Part shown: one piece after another, positions 17,305-26,498 of the stretch
Position numbering within the stretch: position 1 is the first letter of the stretch
Layout of the letters: each line of letters starts with the position of its first letter
The notes under the pieces: model-generated
Told to the model about the DNA's origin: nothing
Databases searched by the model: none
Seen by the model: only the letters and a program-made list of their open reading frames with translations
Translations under genes and position numbers: made by a program
Origin: Desulfovibrio sp.
GTDB taxonomy: Bacteria; Desulfobacterota; Desulfovibrionia; Desulfovibrionales; Desulfovibrionaceae
Reading direction: 5' to 3'
DNA length: 64,000 nt
Assembly: GCF_019422935.1 (NCBI RefSeq)
Contig: NZ_JAHZCJ010000012.1
Span: forward strand, 62,001-126,000

Positions 17305-19170
17305 GTGACCGCACACATCCAGAACGGCATTGCACCTGCGGGGCAGTCAGCGCCCCTGAGTTCCGCGCAGAGCTCTGCGCAATATGCTGTGGACGTGCAG
17401 GCCCTTTCCCGGCGGCATGATGCCTTGCTGCGCCGCCGCGCACCGTGGGATGCGGCATGGCAAAGCCTGGCGGATCACTTTCTGCCCACGCGCTGCCGCC
17501 TCAATCCGCAGGTGGACGCGGCGGAAGAAGGCCCCATGCTCAACCGGGGGCTTGTGGACGCCACCGGCATTCTGGCCATGCGCACGCTTGCGGCGGGCCT
17601 TCAGGGCGGCCTCACCAGCCCGGCACGGCCGTGGTTTCGGCTGAGCCTTGACGATGCCGATCTGGCCCGCAGCCGTCCCGGTCAGGCATGGCTGGACGAA
17701 GTCGCCAACCGGATGCGCACCGTGTTTCAGCGGTCAAACTTCTACAATGCCATGCACACCATGTATGGCGAACTGGGCACCTTTGGCACGGCCTTTGTGT
17801 TTGAGCTGGCCGACCCGCAGCACGGCTTCCGCTTTATCCCCCTTTGCGCGGGGGAATATGCGCTGGACTGCGATGCAGCGCGGCGGGTGGATACGGTGTT
17901 TCGCCGCAGCGCCATGACCCTGCGCCAGATCGTTCAGGCATTCGGCCCCTCGGCCTTGCCCGAAACTCTGCGCGAGGCGGCGCGCCGCAATCCCGAGGAG
18001 CGGCGCAACGTCATTCAGGCAGTATACCCGCGTGAAAACACGCAGCACGGGCTGGCAGACGCAAGCCGCATGCCCGTGGCATCCGTCTACTGGCTGGAAG
18101 GGCGCGACGGCAACCGCCATGCACTCAAGGTTTCGGGCTTTCGCTCCTTCCCGGGCTTTGGCCCGCGCTGGGATGTGGCTGGCAACGATGTGTACGGGCG
18201 CTCGCCCGCCATGGACGCCCTGCCCGACTGCCGCATGCTGCAACAGATGGGCGTCACCACGCTCAAGGCCATCCACAAGGCGGTTGACCCGCCCATGAGC
18301 GTGGCTGCGGGCCTGCGCTCCGTGGGGCTTGATCTCACCCCTGGCGGCGTCAACTACGTGGACAGCGCTCCGGGTCAAAGCCCACAGGCGGCAACGCCCC
18401 TGTTGCAGATAAACCCCGACCTCGCCACGGCGCGCAAAGCCATGGAGTCGGTTCAGGATCAGATCCGCAAGGGGCTGTATAACGATCTGTTCAAGCTCAT
18501 CCTTGATGGTCGCAGCGGCGTGACAGCCAGCGAAATCGCGGCGCGGGAGGAGGAAAAACTGGTGCTCGTTGGCCCGGTGCTGGAACGCCTGCACGATGAG
18601 CTGTTCATCCCGCTCATGGACCGCACCTTCGAGTGCATGCGCGAGCTGGACATGCTGCCCCCCTGCCCGCCCGAGCTGGCGGGCCGCCGCCTGCGCGTGG
18701 AGTTTGTATCCCTGCTGGCGCAAGCCCAGAAGCTGGTGGGCATCAATGCGGCAGACCAGTACATGGCCCTGACCCTCAAGGCTTCCAGCGCATGGCCCGA
18801 AGCCCTGGACACCCTCAATGTGGATCACCTGCTCGACAATTATGCGGAAAGTCTGGGCCTGCCCGTGAGCCTCACGCGCCCGCCGGAGGAACGCCAGCAG
18901 TTGAGGGCCGCCAGGGCTGATGCCGCCCAGACGCAGGTTCTCACAGAGGCCCTTGGCAAGGGGGTGGATATGGTGCGTCAGCTCTCGCAAAGCCCGCTTT
19001 CCGGCCCTGACGGCAAACAGGGCAGCGTGCTGGACGGCATCGCGCGTCTGCTACGAAACGCCCTGCCGGGCGGCCTGGCCCGCGCTGAACATACGAAAAA
19101 GGCACAGGCAACAGGACAGGCGGGGCAACGTAACGAACCCAAGGGCGCAAAGCCGGAGGAATATTGTTGA
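17305..19170 (+). CDS. Portal protein, podovirus head-to-tail connector
   Basis: Connector of 621 residues of the family seen in short-tailed phages. The N-terminal helical segment (DVQALSRRHDALLRRRAPWDAAW) is followed by LADHFLPTR and NRGLVDATGILAMRTLAAGLQGG, then an alpha/beta core and a C-terminal helical and low-complexity region. The start is GTG at 17305, one base after the preceding TAG; the only purine-rich element is GGGGCAG. Length fits the podovirus connector family and exceeds siphovirus portals, so this is key evidence for a short-tailed particle. The stop overlaps the next ATG. Confidence 0.88.
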   Translation: MTAHIQNGIAPAGQSAPLSSAQSSAQYAVDVQALSRRHDALLRRRAPWDAAWQSLADHFLPTRCRLNPQVDAAEEGPMLNRGLVDATGILAMRTLAAGLQGGLTSPARPWFRLSLDDADLARSRPGQAWLDEVANRMRTVFQRSNFYNAMHTMYGELGTFGTAFVFELADPQHGFRFIPLCAGEYALDCDAARRVDTVFRRSAMTLRQIVQAFGPSALPETLREAARRNPEERRNVIQAVYPRENTQHGLADASRMPVASVYWLEGRDGNRHALKVSGFRSFPGFGPRWDVAGNDVYGRSPAMDALPDCRMLQQMGVTTLKAIHKAVDPPMSVAAGLRSVGLDLTPGGVNYVDSAPGQSPQAATPLLQINPDLATARKAMESVQDQIRKGLYNDLFKLILDGRSGVTASEIAAREEEKLVLVGPVLERLHDELFIPLMDRTFECMRELDMLPPCPPELAGRRLRVEFVSLLAQAQKLVGINAADQYMALTLKASSAWPEALDTLNVDHLLDNYAESLGLPVSLTRPPEERQQLRAARADAAQTQVLTEALGKGVDMVRQLSQSPLSGPDGKQGSVLDGIARLLRNALPGGLARAEHTKKAQATGQAGQRNEPKGAKPEEYC

Positions 19171-19535
19171 TGGATGTTTTTGCCCCATACGAACAGGCGG
19201 AGCAGCAGGACCAAACAAAACAAAAGGCGCAGCAGCATACAGCCAACCGCGCCCAGACGTTCGATGCGGCCATGCGGGCCGCAGTGGACGGACTGATGGC
19301 TCAACCTCACGGGCGCGTATTGCTGCGCTGGCTGCTGCATCTGTGCCGCAACTTCAGTGCCGAGGATGTGGGCAATGCGCCCGAATCCTGCCAAAGCTCT
19401 CGCCTTTTCTACGCCGAAGGCCAACGCATGATCGGCATGCGCCTTATGCGCCTCATGCAACAGGCAAACCCCGGACATTTGCCCCGGTTGCTGCAAACCA
19501 AGGAGAACGACGCTCATGATCTCGACACCTTCTGA
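19170..19535 (+). CDS. Bbp19-like phage protein
   Basis: Predicted protein of 121 residues. ATG 19170 overlaps the portal TGA, with GGAGG 11 bases upstream; upstream TTG codons are weaker. The core FDAAMRAAVDGLMAQPHGRVLLRWLLHLC and the later YAEGQRMIGMRLMRLMQQANP resemble the small Bbp19 family named from Bordetella phage BPP-1. Function is not established. The genomic place between portal and scaffold agrees with that family. It overlaps the scaffold start by 20 bases. Confidence 0.65.
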   Translation: MDVFAPYEQAEQQDQTKQKAQQHTANRAQTFDAAMRAAVDGLMAQPHGRVLLRWLLHLCRNFSAEDVGNAPESCQSSRLFYAEGQRMIGMRLMRLMQQANPGHLPRLLQTKENDAHDLDTF

Positions 19536-20070
19536 GGCTTCCTCCCCTGCGGAAAACGCCTTTTCCTCTGCTACCGGCTTTTCCGGCGCAGATCAGAGCA
19601 ATGGAGAAACCGGCGGTGCCGCCCCTGCCGCCTCAACGCCACAGGCTGCCGCTGGAGCGGAAAATCCCGCTCGAGCGAATGAACAGGTCAATTCGCAGGC
19701 AGATCCGCAGGCCGCCCCCTATGCCCAACGCTTGCGCGAACATGAGGCAGGCCAGCGCCTCCAGTGGCAGGAACAGGTCAACAAATGGCGCAAGGAGGCC
19801 ACGGAAGACCCGCAGATAGGCGGTGCAAACCTGCCCGCCACTGTTGCCCGCGCCCAGCTTGCCCTTGACCGGTTTGATGAAAGCAAGCGCATCGGCCAAC
19901 TGCTGGAACAGACCGGCTACGGCAACAACCCTGACGTGCTGCGCTTTTTCAACCGCCTTGCCGATGCCCTCATGGAGGACGGGCTGGTGCAGGGACAGGC
20001 TGGCGGCTCCATGCCGCCGCTTGAAGAGCGCATGTACGCGGGCTGGAGTTCGCGCAGCGGAAGTATCTGA
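19516..20070 (+). CDS. Capsid scaffold/assembly protein
   Basis: Predicted protein of 184 residues. An AAGGAG site about 12 bases upstream supports ATG 19516. The first 70 residues are Ala/Ser/Gln-rich and low in hydrophobics. A helical, charged part follows (LREHEAGQRLQWQEQVNKWRKE), then a conserved-looking DPQIGGANLPATVARAQLAL segment and FFNRLADALMEDGL, the usual pattern of phage scaffold or head-assembly proteins placed directly before the major capsid gene. No protease motif is visible. Confidence 0.75.
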   Translation: MISTPSEASSPAENAFSSATGFSGADQSNGETGGAAPAASTPQAAAGAENPARANEQVNSQADPQAAPYAQRLREHEAGQRLQWQEQVNKWRKEATEDPQIGGANLPATVARAQLALDRFDESKRIGQLLEQTGYGNNPDVLRFFNRLADALMEDGLVQGQAGGSMPPLEERMYAGWSSRSGSI

Positions 20071-20140
20071 TCTCGCCCCTGCAAATTGCACAGCACAGCA
20101 ACAAAATTTCTTGAGCAACCTGCAAACAGACGAGGGTATT

Positions 20141-21133
20141 ATGGCTAATTCCATGGGTTTGGTGGTGTCCCTGGCCGAGATGGAACAGTTCTACCGTGGC
20201 GACAAGGCCGGGCAGATCATCGAACTGATGAACAAAACCAACGACATCATGGACGATGTGCTCTGGATGGAATCCAACCAGAGCGACGGCCACCTCACCC
20301 GCATCCGCACCGGGCTGCCCGAAGTTTACTGGCGCAGGCTGTATCAGGGCACGCCGCCCTCCAAGTCGCAGTGGAGCCAGGTCAAGGAAGGTTGCGGTAT
20401 CCTTGAAGCCATCATGGAACTGGACGTGGAAGAACTGCGCCTCTACGGCAGCCGCGACAAAGCCTTTCGCATGAGCGAAGGCGTGGCCTTTGCCGAAGCC
20501 ATGCGCCAGAAAGTGGCCACCACCCTCTTTTACGGCAACAGCAATCTGAATCCTGATGAATTCAACGGCCTTGCCATGCGCTATCCCGCGCTGGACGCCA
20601 AAAACGTGCTCGATGCGGGCGGGCGCGACGAGAACGGCTGCACCTCCCTGTGGCTTGTCTCTTGGGGCGCGCAGTCGGTGCATGGCGTCTACCCCAAGGA
20701 GAGCAACGGCGGCCTCTCGCACGAAGACCTCAAAACCTACATGGCTCAGGACCCGGACGGCCGCAAATATCAGGTGGTGGGCGACAAATACAACTGGCGC
20801 TGCGGCCTTGCTGTGCGCGACTGGCGCGGCATCGTGCGCATCGCCAACCTGCCCGTGGCCTCTCTCGGCAAGCGCAAGGGGCAGAGCGGCTTTGTGGATA
20901 TGCAAAAGTTGACCATCGAGGCCAAGAACCTCATGCCCCAGCACTTGCGCCAGAAGGCCGTGTGGTACGCCAATGCCGATGTGCTCACGGCCCTTGAGTT
21001 GCAAAATTCCGATGCGGGCAACGTGCAGTTGCAGTACGGCGAGTTCTTTGACTCCAAGGCCGTGCCGGTGCTGCATGGCCGCCCCGTGCGTCAGTGTGAT
21101 GCCGTGCTCTCCAGCGAAGGCGTGGTGGCCTAA
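20141..21133 (+). CDS. Major capsid protein (BPP-1-like HK97 fold expected)
   Basis: Capsid protein of 330 residues from ATG 20141 with GAGGG just upstream; the same frame is open further left without a good start. It begins MANSMGLVVSLAEMEQFYRGD and includes VLWMESNQ, an ARxxxL-like RLYQGTPPSKSQW region and a C-terminal VPVLHGRPVRQCDAVLSSE. That last segment is the P-I-R-x-C-D-A pattern of this capsid family. Its position after the scaffold and before a Bbp16-like cement gene matches BPP-1. Fold assignment is inferred from family. Confidence 0.85.
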   Translation: MANSMGLVVSLAEMEQFYRGDKAGQIIELMNKTNDIMDDVLWMESNQSDGHLTRIRTGLPEVYWRRLYQGTPPSKSQWSQVKEGCGILEAIMELDVEELRLYGSRDKAFRMSEGVAFAEAMRQKVATTLFYGNSNLNPDEFNGLAMRYPALDAKNVLDAGGRDENGCTSLWLVSWGAQSVHGVYPKESNGGLSHEDLKTYMAQDPDGRKYQVVGDKYNWRCGLAVRDWRGIVRIANLPVASLGKRKGQSGFVDMQKLTIEAKNLMPQHLRQKAVWYANADVLTALELQNSDAGNVQLQYGEFFDSKAVPVLHGRPVRQCDAVLSSEGVVA

Positions 21134-21153
21134 TCACAATCCTTTGTAAACGA

Positions 21154-21179
21154 GTGGAAGCCCTTGCCGGGGCTTCCAC
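21154..21179 (+). terminator. Hairpin downstream of the capsid gene
   Basis: A perfect 10-base stem, GTGGAAGCCC (21154-21163) against GGGCTTCCAC (21170-21179), with a 6-base loop and no immediate T run. It probably stabilises or attenuates capsid mRNA rather than fully terminating it. Confidence 0.5.
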
Positions 21180-21231
21180 GCCGCAATCCGCATTTTTGCC
21201 GTTCTTCCACTCTCATGCCAAAGGAGTTTCC

Positions 21232-21675
21232 ATGGCTATCATCGACCGCAACTCCGTTTTTTTTGAAGGCCCCCTTACCGCCAACGCCACGGGACAACCG
21301 GTGGCCCTTACCGGCCTGAAGCTTCCGGGGCGCATGGAACCAATCCCCCTGCGGCTTTCTGTTACCGAGGCCTTTGCCCCGGATGAAACGCAGAGCCTCA
21401 GCATCTGCATGGAAGAGGCGGATCAGGCCGACGGCCCATGGGCTGCCGTTTCTGGTGCTTCGGTGACAGTGCCCAACCCGGTGGAATCTCCCGGCCTTGG
21501 CCTTGGTGCACGCCCCTACCTGCGCTTTTTGCCCCAGGGCGTCCGCAAGAGCTGGCTGCGTCTGACCTTTGCCGTCACGCCTGTTGACGGCAAAACCGTG
21601 AGCAAGGGTCGCATCTTTGCCGCCCTCACGCGGGAGGAAGACCTGCCCTACGAACCTGCCATCATGGCTGGCTAA
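21232..21675 (+). CDS. Capsid cement protein, Bbp16-like
   Basis: Predicted protein of 147 residues, beta-rich, from ATG 21232 with AAAGGAG upstream. MAIIDRNSVFFEGPLTANA at the start and YLRFLPQGVRKSWLRLTFAV later resemble the Bbp16 cement protein that decorates the BPP-1 capsid, and gene order agrees. It is bracketed by a hairpin on its left and a full terminator on its right, so it may be expressed at a level of its own. Confidence 0.65.
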   Translation: MAIIDRNSVFFEGPLTANATGQPVALTGLKLPGRMEPIPLRLSVTEAFAPDETQSLSICMEEADQADGPWAAVSGASVTVPNPVESPGLGLGARPYLRFLPQGVRKSWLRLTFAVTPVDGKTVSKGRIFAALTREEDLPYEPAIMAG

Positions 21676-21695
21676 AACACAGCCCGTCAGTCTAC

Positions 21696-21733
21696 AGCCT
21701 CCGGCCCCCTGCGGGGCAGGCCGGAGGCTTTTT
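21696..21733 (+). terminator. Rho-independent terminator after the cement gene
   Basis: An 11-base perfect stem, AGCCTCCGGCC (21696-21706) with GGCCGGAGGCT (21719-21729), followed by a T run. It should lower transcription into the tail genes relative to the head genes. Confidence 0.9.
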
Positions 21734-21757
21734 CTCCACTTCATCACAGGAACTGCC

Positions 21758-22348
21758 ATGACCATCAGCCAGATAAGCGTGTGGAACCGCGCGCTGGGCT
21801 TTCTGGGGACGCGCAGTGTTGCCTCGGAGCAGGAAAATACGCCAGAGGCCCTGCAATGCCGCCTGTATTGGGATTCCGCCCGGCGGCAGGTGCTGCGCGA
21901 TTTTCCCTGGAGCTTTGCCCAGCGCAGAACATGGATGGCCCTTGTGCCGCTGCCCGAAGGTTACGCGCCGGAATTCCGTTTTGCCTACGCCCTGCCCGAT
22001 GACTGCCTCAAGGTGCACGAGGTGCGCCACGAGGGCATTACGGCCCGGCCCTTCTGCCTTGCGCAGAATGCTGCGGGCGATGGCTCGCTGCTGCTCACCG
22101 ATGCGGCGCGTGCCCTTGCCCTGTACACGGAAGATGTGCGCAACAGTCGCCTTTTTGATGACCTCTTCGCGCATATGCTGGCCCGCAAGCTGGCGGCTCT
22201 CATAGCTGCCCCATTGCTTAAAGGCAGCAGCCAGAAGGCAGCCGAGCTGGAGCAGCTCTATGCCGCAAGCCTGCCCCCGGCCCGTAGCGCCGCCGCGTCT
22301 GAACGCAGTGACCGCCCTGTGGAAGACCCCTGGCTTGCCGTGCGCTGA
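21758..22348 (+). CDS. Tail tubular protein A-like (adaptor)
   Basis: Predicted protein of 196 residues beginning MTISQISVWNRALGFLG, with a helical fold: ALQCRLYWDSARRQVLRDFPWSFAQRR is the recognisable core of the T7 gp11/P22 gp4-type adaptor family. AGGA precedes ATG 21758. Such proteins form the ring between portal and nozzle in short-tailed phages. The C-terminal 30 residues are Ala/Ser-rich. Confidence 0.78.
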   Translation: MTISQISVWNRALGFLGTRSVASEQENTPEALQCRLYWDSARRQVLRDFPWSFAQRRTWMALVPLPEGYAPEFRFAYALPDDCLKVHEVRHEGITARPFCLAQNAAGDGSLLLTDAARALALYTEDVRNSRLFDDLFAHMLARKLAALIAAPLLKGSSQKAAELEQLYAASLPPARSAAASERSDRPVEDPWLAVR

Positions 22349-22388
22349 GTGCACCCGCAATCACTGTAAAACCAGCAAGGAGCGAGGC

Positions 22389-24065
22389 ATGACCCTGCCC
22401 TACAGCCCCAGCCGCGCCGTGTATGAAGGAAATGGCGCAGCAACGGCCTTTCCCTTTGCCTTCAAGGTCTGGAGCACAGACCAGCTTAACATCAGCATCA
22501 CATCACCCAAGGGAGAGACCTCTCCTGCTCAGGGCTGGACAGCCAGCATCGGCGAAAGCGGCGGCACCGTGACCTATCTGCACAATGGAGCGCCCCTGCC
22601 CGCAGGCTGGCGGCTTGCCATAGTACGCAACATGCCCTTTGCGCAGGGCATAGACCTCATATCTGCCTCACGCTTTGATCCGCAGGTCATAGAAGACGGG
22701 CTGGATCAGGCCACTGCGGAACTTCAGCAACTGAACGAAAAACTCGCGCGCGCCGTCATTATGCCTGCCACCAGCGATAAATCGCCGGAAGAAGTGGTTG
22801 CATCCATCTATGCCAGCCGTGACGCAGCAGCCCAAAATGCCACCGCCGCCGAGCATTCTGCCGCTGCCGCAGTGGCGAGCGCAGCCACAGCCGCTCAAAC
22901 GGTGGCCGAAGCGGCAGAAGCAAGCGTGAGCGCCGCCACTGCACAGGCTGATATTGCAGCGGCAAGCGCCTATACTGCCCAAACTGCCGCATATGCGGCG
23001 CAACAGGCCGTGCCGGACAACTTGCTCAGCCGCATGGCAGATGCGGAAGCAAAAAACACCCGGCAGGATGCGCGGATGGATGCTGCGGAGCAAGGTATCA
23101 CCGCCATCAGCACTACCCTGATCGGTAGCGTTATGAGTGTGATGGCGGCAGAGGGCTACGTGCCCAACGGCACTGTTCCCGCTGACGGCGCGGAATACAC
23201 GCGGGAGCAGTTCAGGGAGTTTTACGACACGTATCTTGCTGGCGGCAAACTGCTCACCTGCACATACGCCGCCTTCGCCGCCCAGGTGGCATTGACGGGC
23301 AACTGCGCCAAATTCGCAGTGGACACCACAGCCCAAAAGTTCAAGGTGCCGCTGCTGAAAAACGGCGATTCCATCACGCATGCCGCCAGTTCCACAGAGC
23401 TGGGTAAGAGCGTCAAAGCCGGGTTGCCTAACGCAACGGGTACCTTGGGTTATATCTTTGGGCGTGATTCCGGCACGAACTATAGTGTTCATTCTGGAAT
23501 TTTTGCGCAGGTAAGCGAAACTACCAGATTTGCAGGTGGGGGTGGGGAGGCCTCTGTAGTGTCCGTGGACTTGTCACGAAGTAGTGCTATCTACGGCAAC
23601 TCCACCACAGTCACCGATGAACAGGTACGCCTGCGGCATTTTGTGGTTCTGGCATCTGCGCAGAACCGTGCCAGCGTGTTCGACTGGTCAAATTACATGG
23701 CAGGTCTGGCGGGCAAGGCCAACCTGGATATGGATAACCTGACGCCAGCAGGCTCCGCCAAGGTGGCGGACTACGCCATGCCCAGCCAAAGGGTGGTGGC
23801 GGTGGCCGTTCCCGCTTCTGGGGGGTACACAGTACCAGCACCATCCGCAGGTTGGTTCAAGCTTGCTGGTGTATCCACAGCCGCAGGACAGTACATACGC
23901 TTGTCCACAGCTAACTATGTGGTAGATATCCTCGACTGGTCTTCTGGGCCGGGGCAATCACTGGGGATAATGGTACCAGTACGCAAGGGGGACGTAGTGT
24001 GGGCCAGTTATAGCTCACTAAGCGCAATGTATATGCACTTTGTTATTACAGAAGGAGGCAACTGA
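22389..24065 (+). CDS. Tail fibre / receptor-binding protein
   Basis: Predicted fibre of 558 residues. The N-terminal about 130 residues (MTLPYSPSRAVYEGNG..., FAFKVWSTDQLNI, FDPQVIEDGLDQATAELQQLNEKL) match the T7-type fibre attachment domain, joining it to the tail. Residues about 160-235 are an Ala-rich coiled-coil shaft. The remainder is a distal knob with Gly/Ser-rich strands. The last 600 bases look less GC-rich, with less typical codons than the rest of the cluster, as if the receptor-binding tip had been exchanged. GGAG lies upstream of ATG 22389. It overlaps the next gene (TGATG). Confidence 0.85.
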   Translation: MTLPYSPSRAVYEGNGAATAFPFAFKVWSTDQLNISITSPKGETSPAQGWTASIGESGGTVTYLHNGAPLPAGWRLAIVRNMPFAQGIDLISASRFDPQVIEDGLDQATAELQQLNEKLARAVIMPATSDKSPEEVVASIYASRDAAAQNATAAEHSAAAAVASAATAAQTVAEAAEASVSAATAQADIAAASAYTAQTAAYAAQQAVPDNLLSRMADAEAKNTRQDARMDAAEQGITAISTTLIGSVMSVMAAEGYVPNGTVPADGAEYTREQFREFYDTYLAGGKLLTCTYAAFAAQVALTGNCAKFAVDTTAQKFKVPLLKNGDSITHAASSTELGKSVKAGLPNATGTLGYIFGRDSGTNYSVHSGIFAQVSETTRFAGGGGEASVVSVDLSRSSAIYGNSTTVTDEQVRLRHFVVLASAQNRASVFDWSNYMAGLAGKANLDMDNLTPAGSAKVADYAMPSQRVVAVAVPASGGYTVPAPSAGWFKLAGVSTAAGQYIRLSTANYVVDILDWSSGPGQSLGIMVPVRKGDVVWASYSSLSAMYMHFVITEGGN

Positions 24066-24448
24066 TGCCTTGCCATATACTGTGCAATACCGCTGGCGAT
24101 ATTGAGATGTGGGACGCGCAGCCATTCCCCGGCAGTACCCGGGTGGATTATGAGGTGGTGCGCGGCTGGGACGGCAGGCCGTATAAGGCCGGGGAAGAAC
24201 CGCCACGGCCTGCGAAAGCAATCTTTGAAGCCTTGCGTGCCTCCCGTGATATGCGGCTTGCCGCTACGGACAAGTATCTGTTGGCCGACTACCCCATCAA
24301 CGAGGATGATCTGGCACAGATCAAGGCATACCGGGCCGCCCTGCGCGCCCTGCCCGAACAGCCCGACGCGCCGTGGGATGGTGGCGGAGAAGCTACCCCC
24401 TGGCCCGATGCTCCTGGGATTTTGCAGACGGGCCAGTCATGCGCATAG
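24065..24448 (+). CDS. Tail fibre assembly/chaperone-like protein
   Basis: Predicted protein of 127 residues, start overlapping the fibre stop. The segment RDMRLAATDKYLLADYPINED followed by QIKAYRAALRALPEQPDAPW is characteristic of phage tail-assembly (fibre chaperone) proteins of the XkdW/tail-fibre-assembly type. Its place directly after the fibre gene supports a chaperone role for fibre trimerisation. The last 10 bases overlap the next gene. Confidence 0.72.
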   Translation: MPCHILCNTAGDIEMWDAQPFPGSTRVDYEVVRGWDGRPYKAGEEPPRPAKAIFEALRASRDMRLAATDKYLLADYPINEDDLAQIKAYRAALRALPEQPDAPWDGGGEATPWPDAPGILQTGQSCA

Positions 24449-26481
24449 CCCTGCAAAACTTTACCGGCGGCGAAATATCGCCCACGCTCTCGGCCCGGTA
24501 TGACCTTTCCCGTTACCGCAACTGCGTTGCCTGCATGGAAAACATGCTCCCCGGCCTGCACGGCGATGTGGCCCGGCGGCCCGGCACCCGCTTTCTGGCT
24601 GAGCTTGGGGCGTATTCCGTGTTGCTCCCATTCACCTTCAGCGCGCATCCGAGCCAGAATTTCCTTCTGGTTTTTGGCGAAAAAACCCTGCGCGTTGCTA
24701 CAGTTGCCGGATTCACCACGGCACCTGCCATGGCGACCCCCTATGCGGCGGAAGACCTGCTTTCTGTCTGCCACGCGCAGGTTGGCGATGTGGTCTATCT
24801 GGCCCACCAGAAATATCCGCTGCACAAAATAGTGCGACGCGACGCGGCGGATGGAAACTATACCTGGAGCCTGGAACAGGTGAAGCTGAACACATCCCTG
24901 CCCGCCCCCGCCGCACCCACGCTGGCCTTTACTGGCAGCAGCGGTTCCTACACCCTGCGCTACAAGGTGGCGGCGGTGGATGCCAACGGCAGGCAGTCCC
25001 TAGCTTCTCCTGCCGGGGAGTGCACCGGAGCGCGGCACCCCTCCGACTGGGTGGTGGGCAACAGCACAACCATAAGCTGGCCTGCCATTCAGGACGCTGC
25101 GGAATACAACGTTTACCGCGAGGAAGCGGGCTACTTCGGCTTTATTGGCGTAGCCTCCGGCACCAGCTTCAGCGACCAGAACTACAAGGCCGACACCACT
25201 GACACGCCTCGCGAAGACTGGAATCCATTTGCGGACAACAACAATCCCGGCGTGGTGGCCTTTCACCAGCAGCGTATGGTGCTTGCCGCCACCCCCGGCA
25301 CGCCGCAGGCGTTTTACATGTCGCGCACGGGCGATTTTGAATCCTTCCGCAAGTCGCGCCCCTTGCAGGATGACGACCCGGTGGAATACCTCATCGCCTC
25401 CGGTTCCATAGACTCCGTAACCTGGGTTGCCAGCTTCGGTGATCTTCTGGTGGGCACCTCCGGCAGCGAATACAAGGCCAGCGGCGGCGATGGATCAGCC
25501 ATCACGCCCCAGAAGGTCAGTATCACTGCCCAATCATACTGGGGCAGCGCGGGGCTTGCGCCCATCATCATCGGCAACTCAGTGCTGCATGTGCAGCGCC
25601 ACGGCTCGCGAGTGCGCGATCTTTTCTATTCGCTGGAAAAAGACGGCTATTCTGGCAACGACTTATCCATTCTTGCGCCGCACCTGTTTGAGGGGCACAC
25701 CATCAAACAGTGGGCCTATCAGCAGACCCCCGGCTCAACCATCTGGTGCGTGCGCGATGATGGCCTGCTGCTGGCTTTTACCTACATGAAGGAGCACGAC
25801 ATCTGGGGTTGGTCGCGCCATGTGACAGACGGCGAGGTTATTTCTGCCGCAACAGTGGCGGATCAGGACGGCGACGCGCTGGCCCTTGTGGTGCGCCGCA
25901 CCATTGCAGGCCGGACGCGCTATTTTCTCGAGCGGCTGGCCCCGCTCTGGAGCGACAGCCAGCCCATTGCCGAAGCCTATTTTGTGGATTGCGGCCTTGC
26001 CATCCGCACTGATACGCCAGCTTCAACCGTGGAAGGTCTGGACCATCTGGAAGGCTGCGCGCTTTCCGTACTGGCGGACGGCAGCCCTGTGGAGGGCTGC
26101 GTGGTGCGTAATGGCCGCATAGAGCTGCCCTACGCGGCCTCGGTAGTGCAGGCGGGCTTGCCGTATGCATCCGTGCTCTCCCCCCTGCCGGTGGAGGGCG
26201 ACTTCAATTCCGGCACGACCCTGGCGCAAGGGCGGGCTTACGGTTCCTGCTCGCTGCGCCTGTATCGCAGCGTGGGAGGGCAATACGGCCCCAGCCGCAA
26301 CGAACTGTACGACCTGCCCTTCATGCCGGAGCACTGGGGCGAGGCCGTGCAGCCCTTTTCTGGCGATATCACGTGCGCTCCCAGCGGCGGTTGGGACAAC
26401 CAAACGAGCATCTGGCTGGTGCAGCGGCGTCCCCTGCCCTTTCGCCTTCTTGCGCTCACGCTGGACATAACCTTTGCCTGA
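24439..26481 (+). CDS. Large tail protein with fibronectin III-like domain (nozzle/tail tubular B-like)
   Basis: Predicted protein of 680 residues. The chosen start at 24439 gives the family-like opening MRIALQNFTGGEISPTLSAR and DLSRYRNCVACMENM; 22 more residues upstream would overlap the chaperone gene. Residues about 155-255 form a fibronectin III-like module (YTLRYKVAAVDANGRQS, EYNVYREEAGYFGFIG). The rest is beta-rich, with repeated W and G positions as in podovirus nozzle or stabilisation proteins. It is the largest structural protein of the cluster. Exact position in the tail is inferred. Confidence 0.7.
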   Translation: MRIALQNFTGGEISPTLSARYDLSRYRNCVACMENMLPGLHGDVARRPGTRFLAELGAYSVLLPFTFSAHPSQNFLLVFGEKTLRVATVAGFTTAPAMATPYAAEDLLSVCHAQVGDVVYLAHQKYPLHKIVRRDAADGNYTWSLEQVKLNTSLPAPAAPTLAFTGSSGSYTLRYKVAAVDANGRQSLASPAGECTGARHPSDWVVGNSTTISWPAIQDAAEYNVYREEAGYFGFIGVASGTSFSDQNYKADTTDTPREDWNPFADNNNPGVVAFHQQRMVLAATPGTPQAFYMSRTGDFESFRKSRPLQDDDPVEYLIASGSIDSVTWVASFGDLLVGTSGSEYKASGGDGSAITPQKVSITAQSYWGSAGLAPIIIGNSVLHVQRHGSRVRDLFYSLEKDGYSGNDLSILAPHLFEGHTIKQWAYQQTPGSTIWCVRDDGLLLAFTYMKEHDIWGWSRHVTDGEVISAATVADQDGDALALVVRRTIAGRTRYFLERLAPLWSDSQPIAEAYFVDCGLAIRTDTPASTVEGLDHLEGCALSVLADGSPVEGCVVRNGRIELPYAASVVQAGLPYASVLSPLPVEGDFNSGTTLAQGRAYGSCSLRLYRSVGGQYGPSRNELYDLPFMPEHWGEAVQPFSGDITCAPSGGWDNQTSIWLVQRRPLPFRLLALTLDITFA

Positions 26482-26498
26482 CACGGCAGGAGCAATCC

